The notes below the pieces were generated by a model. It did no database searches and was not told the origin of the DNA. It saw only the letters and a program-made list of their open reading frames with translations. Both the position numbers and the translations under genes were made by a program. Of a stretch of DNA of 64,000 bases, positions 41,898 to 50,694 are shown one piece after another. This stretch comes from Christiangramia oceanisediminis (lineage in GTDB: Bacteria; Bacteroidota; Bacteroidia; Flavobacteriales; Flavobacteriaceae), in contig NZ_JANCNS010000001.1 in assembly GCF_022570735.2 (NCBI RefSeq), forward strand, positions 496,001 through 560,000, in the 5' to 3' direction. The stretch's first letter is position 1. Each line of letters opens with the position of its first letter.

Positions 41898-43868
41898 ATG
41901 AAAAATCTATCAAGAAAATTCCTTTTAGGACTTGCCGTGAGCTTCGGCCTGTTAACCACAGCCTGTAGTGATGACCCTGTGATCGACCCGATCGATGAAG
42001 GTGGAGAACTTCCACCGCAAGAGAACACTGAACTGAACGGTTCCGTAAACGAAGACAGAACCCTTGATCCTTCTGAAACCTACAGCCTTACCGGGGTACT
42101 TTCAGTAGAAGCTGGTGTAACTTTAACTATTCCTGCCGGAACCAGGATCGTAGCCGATAATGATACAGATGCTACCGACGTATATATCGTGGTACAGCAG
42201 GGAGCAGATATCGAGATCAACGGTACTGCTGCTTCACCGGTTGTAATGTCGGCCGCCAGCGGACAATCAGGAAGCTGGGGTGGATTGGTGATCGCCGGTA
42301 ACGGTGTAACCACAGAAGGTGTTGGTGCAGTTGCCGAAGTTGGTGGGATCATCTATGGAGGAAACGACACCAGCGACGATTCTGGATCTATCAACTACCT
42401 GGTACTTTCTGATGCCGGAGCTCAGATCAATGCTGAATCTCAGTATAACGGACTTTCACTTTATGCAGTGGGATCCGGAACCAGCATTCAGAATGTTGCG
42501 ATCCTGAACGGAGCCGATGATGGAGTTGAATTCTTCGGAGGTTCGGTTTCTGTTACCAACCTGTATCTTGAAAACAACGAAGACGATGCGGTTGACTGGA
42601 CAGAAGGCTGGAACGGTACCGTGAACAACACCTATGTTCTTCATACCAATGCTAACTTCTCTACCGCAATCGAGGCAGATGGAGTGGATAACAACCCGAA
42701 ATTCAATAATTTCACCGCTGTTTCTACAGTAGGCGGAATCGCCCTTCAGTTCAAAAAACAGTCGGGAGCTAATATTAGCGGACTTTCTCTTTCTGGGTAC
42801 GATACTACTATCGATATTCCTGAAGTTGGAAGAACCGATCTTTCAAATATCGTACTCAATGGTGAAACAGCTGACCCGGATAATGACTATAATGTAACTC
42901 CTACTGTTGATGCATCAGATTTTGACTGGATCACCAACAGAGGCCAGGTTTCTGTTCTACCAGGAACCATCGACAATAACTTCAGTCTTGACGCTAATAC
43001 AGAATATGTGATCACCGGGGTGGTTTCAGTAGAATCTGGTGCAACCCTTACCATTCCTGCAGGAACCAGGATCACTGCCAGAACCGACAATGATGAGGAT
43101 GGGACCAACATCTACATGGTTGTTCAAAAAGGCGGAATGATCGACATCCAGGGAACTGAATCCAATCCTGTTGTAATGTCGGCCACTTCTGGTGTTTCCG
43201 GAAGCTGGGGTGGACTTGTGATCGCCGGTAACGGCGTGACAACCGAAGGTATCAATGCTACTGCCGAAGTTGGCGGGATCATTTACGGTGGTGATGATGT
43301 TGAAGACAATTCGGGATCTATCAGCTACCTGATCATTTCAGACGCCGGGGCTCAGATCAACGCCGAATCTCAATATAACGGACTTTCACTTTACGCAGTG
43401 GGTTCAGGAACCAGCATTGAAAATGTGGCTATTCTGAACGGTGCCGATGATGGTGTTGAGTTCTTTGGAGGATCGGTTTCTGTAACCAACCTTTATCTTG
43501 AAAACAACGAAGATGACGCCGTTGACTGGACCGAAGGATGGAATGGAAAGATCACCAATACCTACGTACTACATACCATCGAAAATTTCTCTACGGCTAT
43601 AGAGGCCGACGGGGTGAACAATATGCCAGAGATCGAAAACTTTACAGCTGTTTCTGAAACAGGAGGAATCGCCCTTCAGTTCAAAAAACAATCTGGAGCT
43701 AACATCACGGGGCTTTCATTGAGTGGATACGCCACTGCTATTGATATTCCTGAAGTTGGAAGAACAGACCTATCTGGAATCCAGATCGAAGGAGCTAACG
43801 CTTCTCTTGATATGAGCTATGAAGCTGAAGCTACCGTAGACGTTGAGATGTTCGACTGGGTGAACTAA
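41898..43868 (+). CDS. Beta-helix lipoprotein with two near-identical modules
   Basis: A 656-residue lipoprotein: signal peptide with lipobox LLTTAC (Cys23), an acidic linker, then two modules of about 300 residues repeated with a period of 310 codons. Each module begins with TLTIPAGTRI, continues SWGGLVIAGNGVTTEG, then DDGVEFFGGSVSVTNLYL and EDDAVDWTEGW, and ends QFKKQSGAN...DIPEVGRTDLS. The short repeated Asn/Asp/Gly turns fit a right-handed parallel beta-helix. It follows the TonB receptor and is presumably surface- or periplasm-facing, working with it. No catalytic triad was seen; ligand binding is likely. Confidence 0.85.
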   Translation: MKNLSRKFLLGLAVSFGLLTTACSDDPVIDPIDEGGELPPQENTELNGSVNEDRTLDPSETYSLTGVLSVEAGVTLTIPAGTRIVADNDTDATDVYIVVQQGADIEINGTAASPVVMSAASGQSGSWGGLVIAGNGVTTEGVGAVAEVGGIIYGGNDTSDDSGSINYLVLSDAGAQINAESQYNGLSLYAVGSGTSIQNVAILNGADDGVEFFGGSVSVTNLYLENNEDDAVDWTEGWNGTVNNTYVLHTNANFSTAIEADGVDNNPKFNNFTAVSTVGGIALQFKKQSGANISGLSLSGYDTTIDIPEVGRTDLSNIVLNGETADPDNDYNVTPTVDASDFDWITNRGQVSVLPGTIDNNFSLDANTEYVITGVVSVESGATLTIPAGTRITARTDNDEDGTNIYMVVQKGGMIDIQGTESNPVVMSATSGVSGSWGGLVIAGNGVTTEGINATAEVGGIIYGGDDVEDNSGSISYLIISDAGAQINAESQYNGLSLYAVGSGTSIENVAILNGADDGVEFFGGSVSVTNLYLENNEDDAVDWTEGWNGKITNTYVLHTIENFSTAIEADGVNNMPEIENFTAVSETGGIALQFKKQSGANITGLSLSGYATAIDIPEVGRTDLSGIQIEGANASLDMSYEAEATVDVEMFDWVN

Positions 43869-43915
43869 TTGGATTTGAATTTTAAATTGTTGATTAACAA
43901 CAGTTAGCCGTTACG

Positions 43916-43946
43916 AAAAAGGCCTGCAAAAGCAGGTCTTTTTTAT
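43916..43946 (+). terminator. Terminator after the beta-helix lipoprotein gene
   Basis: AAAGGCCTGC / GCAGGTCTTT stem (one G-T wobble), AAAA loop and a six-T run. Confidence 0.85.
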
Positions 43947-44005
43947 TGGAACGTATTTTAAAATTTTATATTATTTCATTGGCAGGATTTTTGAAATTTT
44001 ATTTG

Positions 44006-44013
44006 TATGTTTG
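44006..44013 (+). promoter_or_regulatory. -7 box ahead of the T9SS-domain gene
   Basis: TATGTTTG, exact TAnnTTTG, 21 nt before the ATG. No well-spaced -33 element was seen. Confidence 0.5.
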
Positions 44014-44034
44014 TCTAAATGTCTAATTAACAGG

Positions 44035-44376
44035 ATGAAGCACAAGTACTTACTATTCTTCTTACTTATTGGTTTCCTGATGATTGCCTCACCGGCAACA
44101 GCTCAGGAATCTGCTCGTGCTCAACAACAACGTACAGAAACTCCTATTGAGGGACTTTCTATTTATCCAAACCCGGTTACCGGTGGAAAGGTTTATATCT
44201 CGTCTACCAAAAACCAGGATAAGATCATCGAAGTTTACAATGTATTAGGCAAGGCCGTGCATAAGACACGCATCAGGGGAAAAGAAATGGATGTTTCCAA
44301 CCTAACCCCTGGAATTTACATTCTAAAGATACAGGAAGGAACTGCTAAGTCTACCCGAAAACTGGTGGTCAAGTAA
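44035..44376 (+). CDS. Secreted stand-alone T9SS type A sorting domain
   Basis: A 113-residue protein that is only a signal peptide (1-24, ending PATAQ), a short Gln/Thr linker, and a C-terminal type IX secretion sorting domain. LSIYPNPVTGGKVYIS starts the domain and VYNVLGKAVHKTRI, VSNLTPGIYILKI and STRKLVVK complete its seven-strand fold. There is no cargo domain. The ATG at 44035 is chosen because it begins the signal peptide. A TATGTTTG box at 44006-44013 supports its own promoter. Small proteins of this layout are frequent in Bacteroidota; their role is not settled. Confidence 0.82.
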   Translation: MKHKYLLFFLLIGFLMIASPATAQESARAQQQRTETPIEGLSIYPNPVTGGKVYISSTKNQDKIIEVYNVLGKAVHKTRIRGKEMDVSNLTPGIYILKIQEGTAKSTRKLVVK

Positions 44377-44399
44377 TACCTTTCGAGATTGAATATTTT

Positions 44400-44425
44400 A
44401 AAGCTTCTGTTCCAGAGGCTTTTTT
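44400..44425 (+). terminator. Terminator after the T9SS-domain gene
   Basis: AAAGCTTCTG / CAGAGGCTTT stem, TTC loop and a T-run, 24 nt after the stop and 34 nt before the LuxE-like ATG. Confidence 0.78.
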
Positions 44426-44459
44426 ATTGCGTAAATTTGAACCAAACTTTCAGATTTTC

Positions 44460-45434
44460 ATGCTTACAGAAAGAATCTTCCAGATCTCCAGTGAACAGGA
44501 ATTTAATTCGGTTTGTATGGAGGTTTTTAAGTTCCAGTTTGAAAATAACCCGGTTTACGGTCAATTTTGCAGGCTGTTAGGCAAGAATCCTGAAAATGTA
44601 CGCTCCATTAAGAAGATTCCCTTTTTACCCATAGAATTCTTTAAAACCAAAAGGATCCTTTCAGAAGATAAAGATCCTGAGATCATTTTTACCAGTAGCG
44701 GTACCACCGGAAACCAGACCAGTGAACACCTGGTAACCGACTTAAATATCTACGAAAAAAGCTTTCTGGCAGGCTTCGAAAAATTTTACGGGCCGGCTTC
44801 AGATTATATTTTCCTGGCCCTGCTTCCCTCCTACCTGGAAAGACAGGGTTCGTCGCTTATCTATATGGTTGATAAGCTTATCAGGAAATCTGGTGATCCC
44901 AACAGTGGCTTTTACCTTGACGACCTGGATTCGCTTACCCAAAAACTGAAGGAGCTGGACTCCCAAGGAAAAAAGGTAATTCTCATAGGTGTTTCATTTG
45001 CCCTGCTCGACCTGGTAGAGAAGACTTCCTTCAATTTGAAGAATACCATCGTTATGGAAACCGGTGGCATGAAAGGTCGCAGAAAGGAAATGATCAGGCA
45101 GGAACTTCACGAAAACTTAAAAAAAGGTTTTGGGGTGGAAAGCATTCACAGCGAGTATGGAATGACCGAATTGTTGTCCCAGGCTTATTCTACCGGAAAC
45201 GGCATTTTTGAATGCCCTTCATGGATGAAGATACTTATTCGGGATCCCGAAGACGCCTTAAGTCTTCAGGCAAAAGGAAAAACAGGTGGGATCAATGTAA
45301 TTGACCTGGCAAATATCAATTCCTGCTCCTTTATCGCCACGCAGGACCTTGGAAGAATTTCAGGAACTCAAATCGAGATCCTGGGAAGGTTTGATAACAG
45401 CGACATTCGAGGCTGCAACCTCCTTGTTCTTTAA
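44460..45434 (+). CDS. LuxE-like acyl-protein synthetase
   Basis: A 324-residue protein related to LuxE, the acyl-protein synthetase of bacterial luciferase systems and a member of the adenylate-forming superfamily. IIFTSSGTTGNQTSEHL (about 76-92) is the ATP-binding loop; VMETGGMKGRRKEM (about 201-214) and IHSEYGMTELLSQAYS follow. LuxC and luciferase genes are not nearby, so light production is not suggested. It more likely activates an acyl group for a protein or surface-polymer acyl transfer. The start at 44460 is an ATG right after a terminator; a TTG at 44427 would add 11 residues and overlap the hairpin. Confidence 0.82.
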   Translation: MLTERIFQISSEQEFNSVCMEVFKFQFENNPVYGQFCRLLGKNPENVRSIKKIPFLPIEFFKTKRILSEDKDPEIIFTSSGTTGNQTSEHLVTDLNIYEKSFLAGFEKFYGPASDYIFLALLPSYLERQGSSLIYMVDKLIRKSGDPNSGFYLDDLDSLTQKLKELDSQGKKVILIGVSFALLDLVEKTSFNLKNTIVMETGGMKGRRKEMIRQELHENLKKGFGVESIHSEYGMTELLSQAYSTGNGIFECPSWMKILIRDPEDALSLQAKGKTGGINVIDLANINSCSFIATQDLGRISGTQIEILGRFDNSDIRGCNLLVL

Positions 45435-45571
45435 AGCAGAAAAAAATTAAAATTTCTTGTAAAGATTCAGAAAGTTTCACGACCTATTATATAGCAAATA
45501 TGATGACACTCAATTCATTATATTTTGCAGGCTAAGTGAAATTTTTCATATTAGATTGGTTAGTTAGTTGC

Positions 45572-45603
45572 AAACCCCTTAGGCGCCCGCTTAAGGGGTT
45601 TTG
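45572..45603. terminator. Strong bidirectional terminator between LuxE-like gene and tyrS
   Basis: AAACCCCTTA / TAAGGGGTTTT with a GC-rich loop. The two genes converge here; the hairpin is 137 nt beyond the LuxE-like stop and 4 nt from the tyrS stop. Confidence 0.85.
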
Positions 45604-45607
45604 TAAT

Positions 45608-46903
45608 TTATACTGCCCTGATGATATAGGTATTCTTCTTCCCTTTATTCAGGATCACGAACTTTCCATTTATCAGGTCTTCTGAAGTAATCGTATAATC
45701 CTCCTTCACCTTTTCTTTATTAACCGAAACCGAATTCTCCTTTAAAGCTCTTCTGGCTTCTCCGTTAGAATTCAGAAATCCGGTTTTGGCCGAAAGAGCA
45801 CCAATCATGTCCAGCCCGTTTTCGACCTCCTCTTTGGAAACCTCGGCCTGCGGTACGCCTTCAAAAACATCCAGAAAAGTAGCCTCGTCCAGTTTCCTGA
45901 AATCTTCTGCCGTACTTTTTCCAAACAACACCTGTGAAGCGGTTAGCGCATTCTCATATTCAGCTTCTGAATGTACCATGGTCGTCACCTCTTTCGCTAA
46001 CACCTTCTGAAGTTCTCTTTGATGCGGAGCTTCCTTATGTTTACTAACGATCTCCTCGATCTCTTCCCTGCTTAAAAAGGTAAATACCTTGATGTATTTT
46101 TCGGCATCTTCATCACTGGTATTCAACCAGTACTGATAGAACTTATAAGGCGATGTCCTGTTCGCATCCAGCCAGACATTTCCGCCTTCGGTTTTTCCAA
46201 ATTTAGTACCGTCTGCCTTGGTGATTAGCGGGCAGGTAAGTGCATAACCCTTTCCGTCGCCTATTCTTCTAATAAGTTCTGTTCCGGTGGTGATATTCCC
46301 CCACTGGTCGCTCCCACCCATTTGAAGCGTACAGTTCTTTTCCCTGAAAAGATGAAGAAAATCATATCCCTGTACCAGCTGATAGGTGAATTCAGTAAAA
46401 GACATACCTTCAGCAGCTTCAGATGAGAGCCTTTTTTTCACCGAATCCTTAGCCATCATATAATTCACAGTGATATGTTTACCTACATCCCTGATAAAGC
46501 CCAGGAATGAAAAATCCTTCATCCAGTCGTAATTGTTGACGAGAACTGCAGCATTTTCGTTGTCTGAATCAAAATCCAGGAAACGGGAAAGTTGTTCCTT
46601 AATAGCATTCTGATTATGTCTCAGGGTTTTTTCATCAAGGAGATTACGCTCTGCAGATTTACCAGAAGGATCTCCAATCATCCCGGTAGCGCCACCCACC
46701 AGCGCATAAGGTTTATGCCCGCATAGCTGAAAATGCCTTAGCATCATCACGCTTACCAGGTGACCAATATGAAGGGAATCTGCCGTTGGATCTATCCCTA
46801 CATAGGCAGAACGCATATTTTCCATTAAGTGTTCTTCGGTTCCGGGCATGGCATCATGCAGCATTCCTCTCCAGGTAATTTCCTCAACAAAGTTCTTTTC
46901 CAT
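45608..46903 (-). CDS. tyrS: Tyrosyl-tRNA synthetase
   Basis: A 431-residue class I synthetase that charges tRNA-Tyr. The HIGH motif reads HIGHLVSVM, the KMSKS-equivalent loop is KFGKTEGGN, and the tyrosine-specifying GYDFLHL and GGSDQWGN are present. A C-terminal S4-type RNA-binding domain follows, with [15 protein letters not shown]. The ATG at 46903 is chosen because the conserved N terminus ([17 protein letters not shown]) starts there; the frame is open 13 codons further. It is monocistronic, and the stop is close to a strong terminator. Confidence 0.97.
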   Translation of the reverse strand: MEKNFVEEITWRGMLHDAMPGTEEHLMENMRSAYVGIDPTADSLHIGHLVSVMMLRHFQLCGHKPYALVGGATGMIGDPSGKSAERNLLDEKTLRHNQNAIKEQLSRFLDFDSDNENAAVLVNNYDWMKDFSFLGFIRDVGKHITVNYMMAKDSVKKRLSSEAAEGMSFTEFTYQLVQGYDFLHLFREKNCTLQMGGSDQWGNITTGTELIRRIGDGKGYALTCPLITKADGTKFGKTEGGNVWLDANRTSPYKFYQYWLNTSDEDAEKYIKVFTFLSREEIEEIVSKHKEAPHQRELQKVLAKEVTTMVHSEAEYENALTASQVLFGKSTAEDFRKLDEATFLDVFEGVPQAEVSKEEVENGLDMIGALSAKTGFLNSNGEARRALKENSVSVNKEKVKEDYTITSEDLINGKFVILNKGKKNTYIIRAV

Positions 46904-46983
46904 ATTTAAAATTTCAGATAAAAACAGCCGTAAAGATACCATAAAGCTTTATTTTTCCTAAGTGCTTTAGCTATATTTACCGC

Positions 46984-48012
46984 ATGATTCTTGTAACCGG
47001 CGGTACGGGTTTAGTTGGTGCGCATCTTCTATATGAGCTAGCGCAGGATCAGGATCGTATCCTGGCCACTAAGAGGCATTCCAGTAATATCCAATCGGTA
47101 AGAAAAGTTTTTGGATATTATTCCGATCCAGAAAAAGCCGACAGGCTTTTTGAGAAGATCAAGTGGGTCACCGCCAGTCTAACCAACATACCTTCGCTCA
47201 CCGATGCGTTTGAACGCGTGGAATATGTATATCACTGTGCAGCCCTTATCTCCTTTGATCCATCAGATGAAAGAAAATTACGGAAGATCAATATCGAGGG
47301 AACGGCCAATATCGTAAACCTCTGTATCGCCAAAAATGTAAAAAAACTATGCTATGTAAGCAGTGTTGCTGCAATAGGCGCCAACCTGAACGATGAACCT
47401 GTAAACGAATCTTCGAAATGGAATCCGGAAGCCCATCATAATGATTATGCCATTTCCAAGTATGGAGCAGAGATCGAAGTTTGGCGAGGCACCCAGGAAG
47501 GTGTGCCAACGGTAATTGTCAATCCGGGTATCATAATTGGGCCAGGTTACTGGGATAGCGGCAGCGGAAAGATCTTCAGCAGAATTGATAAAGGCTTAAA
47601 ATATCATTTTCCAAAAGTTAGCGGCTTCGTAGGTGTAGGCGATGTGGTTGATGCCATGCTGAAATTGATGCATTCGAACATCAAAAATGAGCAATTTATT
47701 CTGGTCGCAGAGAATCTTAGCTTTGAGAAGGTACTGAAAGATACCGCCAGGCTGCTGGACAAGCCGGAACCTTCAAAAAGATTGACCAAATGGATGGTAA
47801 GCCTGGGCTGGATCTTTCAAAAAATAGGCAGCTGGTTTGGAATGCCCAGACAGATCACCCGGGAATCCATTAGCTCGCTGTTTGGAGAGACCCGATACGA
47901 CAATTCTAAAATCAGGGAAAGGCTTCAGTTTGATTTTACCCCGATAGACCGGGTACTGGAAAAGACGGCTTCCATTTATAAAAAGGAGAAGCAAGAGTCT
48001 AATCCTCTATAG
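46984..48012 (+). CDS. NAD-dependent epimerase/dehydratase family protein
   Basis: A 342-residue extended short-chain dehydrogenase. The cofactor-binding VTGGTGLVGAHLLYEL is at the N terminus, VYHCAALISF near 80, and the catalytic YXXXK pair YAISKYGAE at about 155-163. It resembles the NAD-epimerase group that includes dihydroflavonol reductase-like and sterol dehydrogenase-like enzymes. The substrate is unknown. It converges on the DUF4296 gene and overlaps it by 14 bp. Confidence 0.87.
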   Translation: MILVTGGTGLVGAHLLYELAQDQDRILATKRHSSNIQSVRKVFGYYSDPEKADRLFEKIKWVTASLTNIPSLTDAFERVEYVYHCAALISFDPSDERKLRKINIEGTANIVNLCIAKNVKKLCYVSSVAAIGANLNDEPVNESSKWNPEAHHNDYAISKYGAEIEVWRGTQEGVPTVIVNPGIIIGPGYWDSGSGKIFSRIDKGLKYHFPKVSGFVGVGDVVDAMLKLMHSNIKNEQFILVAENLSFEKVLKDTARLLDKPEPSKRLTKWMVSLGWIFQKIGSWFGMPRQITRESISSLFGETRYDNSKIRERLQFDFTPIDRVLEKTASIYKKEKQESNPL

Positions 48013-48547
48013 AGTCCAGTCTTTTAAATTCCGGCGGAGGAGGCATTAAACTATCTCCTGATCGCTTAAGTGGTGATTTAAGACTGTCCTGATCTACATC
48101 GAGGCTATCTCCAATTTTATTCAGTGAATCTTTTTTGGCAAGTTTAATACTGTCTTCGATCCTGATCTCTATATCACGAATCGAGTCCAGTTTGGATTTC
48201 ATGACCTGCAACCTGATCTTCACACTATCATACATGCGCTCATATTGCTGGTATTGATCGGCGTAATAAGCATTACTCCTTTTGAATTGAAGACTGTCTA
48301 TCCCGAATTTTTCATAGATATAGACCTCAGGGTCGATTCCTGTTTGTTCCAACCGGGACTTATCATAATTTCTGGCTGCATGAACCAGGGATAGTTCGGT
48401 AAGAACATCTATCATCTTATCTTCAGGAATAAGATCTTCTGGTTTCTCTACCTTTTTCACATCCTGGCAGGATATAAGGAAGCTTAGAAAAACCAGAAAA
48501 AATATTTTATGTACAGTTTTAACGATCAAAAGTAAGTTGTTCAGCAT
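47999..48547 (-). CDS. DUF4296 lipoprotein
   Basis: A predicted lipoprotein of 182 residues. A hydrophobic signal (KIFFLVFLSFLISC) ends with a lipobox Cys. The DUF4296 region EDLIPEDKMIDVLTELSLVHAARN follows, and the C-terminal half is acidic and Asp/Ser/Lys rich with many DSLK-like words. The ATG at 48547 is chosen because it begins a plausible signal peptide; it lies 29 nt inside pyrC, so the genes overlap and are likely co-transcribed. The frame is open to 48595. Function is unknown. Confidence 0.78.
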   Translation of the reverse strand: MLNNLLLIVKTVHKIFFLVFLSFLISCQDVKKVEKPEDLIPEDKMIDVLTELSLVHAARNYDKSRLEQTGIDPEVYIYEKFGIDSLQFKRSNAYYADQYQQYERMYDSVKIRLQVMKSKLDSIRDIEIRIEDSIKLAKKDSLNKIGDSLDVDQDSLKSPLKRSGDSLMPPPPEFKRLDSIED

Positions 48548-49862
48548 TTTTGGAAAATGGCTGATGTTTAAAATTCTTATAAACCAGCTTTCCATTCACG
48601 AAGGTATGGGTCACCCTGGATTTAAAAGTGGTTCCTTCAAACGGAGACCATTTACATTTTGAAAAGATATTATCGGTTTGAACTGCCCAGGGTGAATTTA
48701 GATCTACCAGAACAAGATCTGCCTTATATCCTTCTTTTATAAAACCTCTTTTTTCGATATCGAACAAGATGGCCGGATTGTGACAGGCCTTCTCAACGAT
48801 CTTTTCGAGGGAAATCTTTCCCTGATGATACATTTGCAATAATGCCGGCAGCGCATGCTGAACCAGTGGCCCACCACTTGGGGCCTTGGTGTAAACATTC
48901 TTCTTTTCTTCCTTGGTATGAGGAGCATGATCTGTAGCCAAAACATCCAGGTGATCATCAAGCAAACCCTGAAGTAGGCCTTCCTGGTCTTTTTTAGTCT
49001 TTACCGCAGGATTCCATTTAATATAGGTTCCTTTTTTGGCATAATCTGAATCATTGAACCAGAGGTGATGAATACACACCTCGGCAGTGATCTTCTTTTC
49101 TTTTAATGGCTTTTTATTGGTAAAAAGGCTTAATTCCTTCGCAGTAGACACATGAAATACATGTAATCTTGCACCGGTTTTCTTCGCAAGTGCAACTGCT
49201 TTAGAAGAAGACTTATAACAGGCTTCCTCACTGCGAATCTTCGGGTGCAGCTCGATTGGAATATCATCGCCATATCGATCTATGCATTCCTGAAGGTTCT
49301 TCTTAATCGTATCCTCATCCTCGCAATGTGCAGCGATAAGCACCGGAGACTTCTTAAAGATTTGCTCCAGCACCTTTTCATCATCTACCAGCATATTCCC
49401 GGTAGAAGAACCAAGAAATAGTTTTAAGGCAGGCACTATTTTAGGATCGATATTCTCAATATCAGAAAGATTGTCATTAGTTCCGCCGAACATGAACGAA
49501 TAGTTCGCATAGGAAGTTTCAGATGCGATACGCAATTTCTCCTCGAACATTTCCATGGTGGTGGTTTGAGGAAGCGTGTTAGGCATCTCGATAAATGAAG
49601 TAATTCCTCCGGCTACCGCAGCCCGTGAACCCGTTTCGATATTTTCCTTATGGGTAAGTCCAGGTTCTCTGAAGTGAACCTGATCATCTATTAGTCCAGG
49701 CAGCAAATAAGTACCTTCTGCATCGAAGATATTTACATCTGGCGATTTGGCACTGATACTATCAGAAATTTCGGTAATGATCCCATCTTCAATAAAGACG
49801 TCTCCTTCCTGGATCTTACCTTCATTAACAATCTTTGCGTTCTTTATTAAAACCTTTTTCAT
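48519..49862 (-). CDS. pyrC: Dihydroorotase
   Basis: A 447-residue amidohydrolase of the third step of pyrimidine synthesis (carbamoyl-aspartate to dihydroorotate). The metal site is VHFREPGLTHKEN; the first ligand position that is normally His reads Gln (QVH), so the classic HXH is not complete. The other ligands are intact: the Lys in KLFLGSSTGNM, His in AAHCEDE and HVFHVSTAKEL, and Asp in LATDHAPHT. The long 447-residue length fits class I enzymes. The ATG at 49862 shares a base with the upstream glycosyltransferase stop, and the DUF4296 gene overlaps the 3' end. Confidence 0.92.
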   Translation of the reverse strand: MKKVLIKNAKIVNEGKIQEGDVFIEDGIITEISDSISAKSPDVNIFDAEGTYLLPGLIDDQVHFREPGLTHKENIETGSRAAVAGGITSFIEMPNTLPQTTTMEMFEEKLRIASETSYANYSFMFGGTNDNLSDIENIDPKIVPALKLFLGSSTGNMLVDDEKVLEQIFKKSPVLIAAHCEDEDTIKKNLQECIDRYGDDIPIELHPKIRSEEACYKSSSKAVALAKKTGARLHVFHVSTAKELSLFTNKKPLKEKKITAEVCIHHLWFNDSDYAKKGTYIKWNPAVKTKKDQEGLLQGLLDDHLDVLATDHAPHTKEEKKNVYTKAPSGGPLVQHALPALLQMYHQGKISLEKIVEKACHNPAILFDIEKRGFIKEGYKADLVLVDLNSPWAVQTDNIFSKCKWSPFEGTTFKSRVTHTFVNGKLVYKNFKHQPFSKNAEQLTFDR

Positions 49863-50593
49863 CAAACTTTTATCTGGTTAAACAGACTTTTCAATTTCAT
49901 TTTTATAACTCCAAAAACAGCTTCCGAAATTATCGATCCACTCATTTTGGAGGTACCTCTTGTTCTATCGGTAAAAATAACCGGAACTTCTACTATTTTA
50001 AATCCTAAAAGATGAGCCTTGAATTTCATTTCGATCTGGAAAGCATAACCTACAAACTGAATCTTATCAAGATCTATTGCCTCAAGGACTTTTCTTTTAT
50101 AACAAACATAACCGGCCGTGGTATCCTGAATATCCATCCCGGTAACAAATCGCACATATCGAGAAGCAAGCCAGGACATCAAAACCCGGTTCATTGGCCA
50201 GTTGATCACATTTACACCCGTGATATACCTGGATCCAATTGCCACATCGGCATTATCTCTTTTACAGGTATTATATAACCGAATAAGATCGTTGGGATTA
50301 TGGGAAAAATCGGCATCCATCTCAAAGATGTATTCATAATCCCGTTCCAATGCCCACCTAAATCCATGAATATAAGCGGTTCCAAGCCCCAGTTTTCCCT
50401 TTCGCTCTTCGACATGTAATCTCCCGGGAAATTCGGCTTTCAGGGTTCTCACCCTTGTAGCAGTACCATCAGGAGAATTATCATCTACCACCAGAATATC
50501 AAACTTTCGCCGCTGAGAAAAAATATTCCTTATTATGCGCTCGATGTTCTCTATTTCGTTATAAGTGGGTATAATGATTATCCCCTTTACCAT
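49862..50593 (-). CDS. Polyprenol-phosphate mannosyltransferase-like GT2
   Basis: A 243-residue family 2 glycosyltransferase resembling dolichol-phosphate mannose synthase. It begins IIIPTYNEIENIERII, has the metal site DVDDNSPDGT-like VVDDNSPDGTATRV and FEMDADFSHNPND (about 93-105), and the acceptor region TTAGYVCYKRKVLEAI. No C-terminal membrane helix is present, so it is the soluble bacterial form. It would move mannose or another sugar to polyprenyl phosphate for use by GT-C enzymes. The pyrC gene follows with a one-base overlap. Confidence 0.88.
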   Translation of the reverse strand: MVKGIIIIPTYNEIENIERIIRNIFSQRRKFDILVVDDNSPDGTATRVRTLKAEFPGRLHVEERKGKLGLGTAYIHGFRWALERDYEYIFEMDADFSHNPNDLIRLYNTCKRDNADVAIGSRYITGVNVINWPMNRVLMSWLASRYVRFVTGMDIQDTTAGYVCYKRKVLEAIDLDKIQFVGYAFQIEMKFKAHLLGFKIVEVPVIFTDRTRGTSKMSGSIISEAVFGVIKMKLKSLFNQIKV

Positions 50594-50609
50594 TCCCGAT
50601 AATTTTGCA

Positions 50610-50617
50610 CAAATGTA
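50610..50617 (-). promoter_or_regulatory. -7 box of the GT2-pyrC transcript
   Basis: Minus strand TACATTTG (50617-50610), exact TAnnTTTG, 16 nt upstream of the ATG. Confidence 0.6.
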
Positions 50618-50673
50618 TATAAATTAAATCTTCAAAACTCGATAATCCAACACCGGATTACTGGTCAAAATTT

Positions 50674-50681
50674 TACATTTG
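50674..50681 (+). promoter_or_regulatory. -7 box of the DUF4271-hemD transcript
   Basis: TACATTTG, 13 nt before the ATG at 50695. The -33 region shows no clear TTTG. Confidence 0.55.
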
Positions 50682-50694
50682 TAAAAAATTGTAC

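Noticed and set aside
44460-45434. Bioluminescence operon
   Set aside because: A LuxE-like protein alone is not enough; no luxA, luxB, luxC or luxD is nearby.
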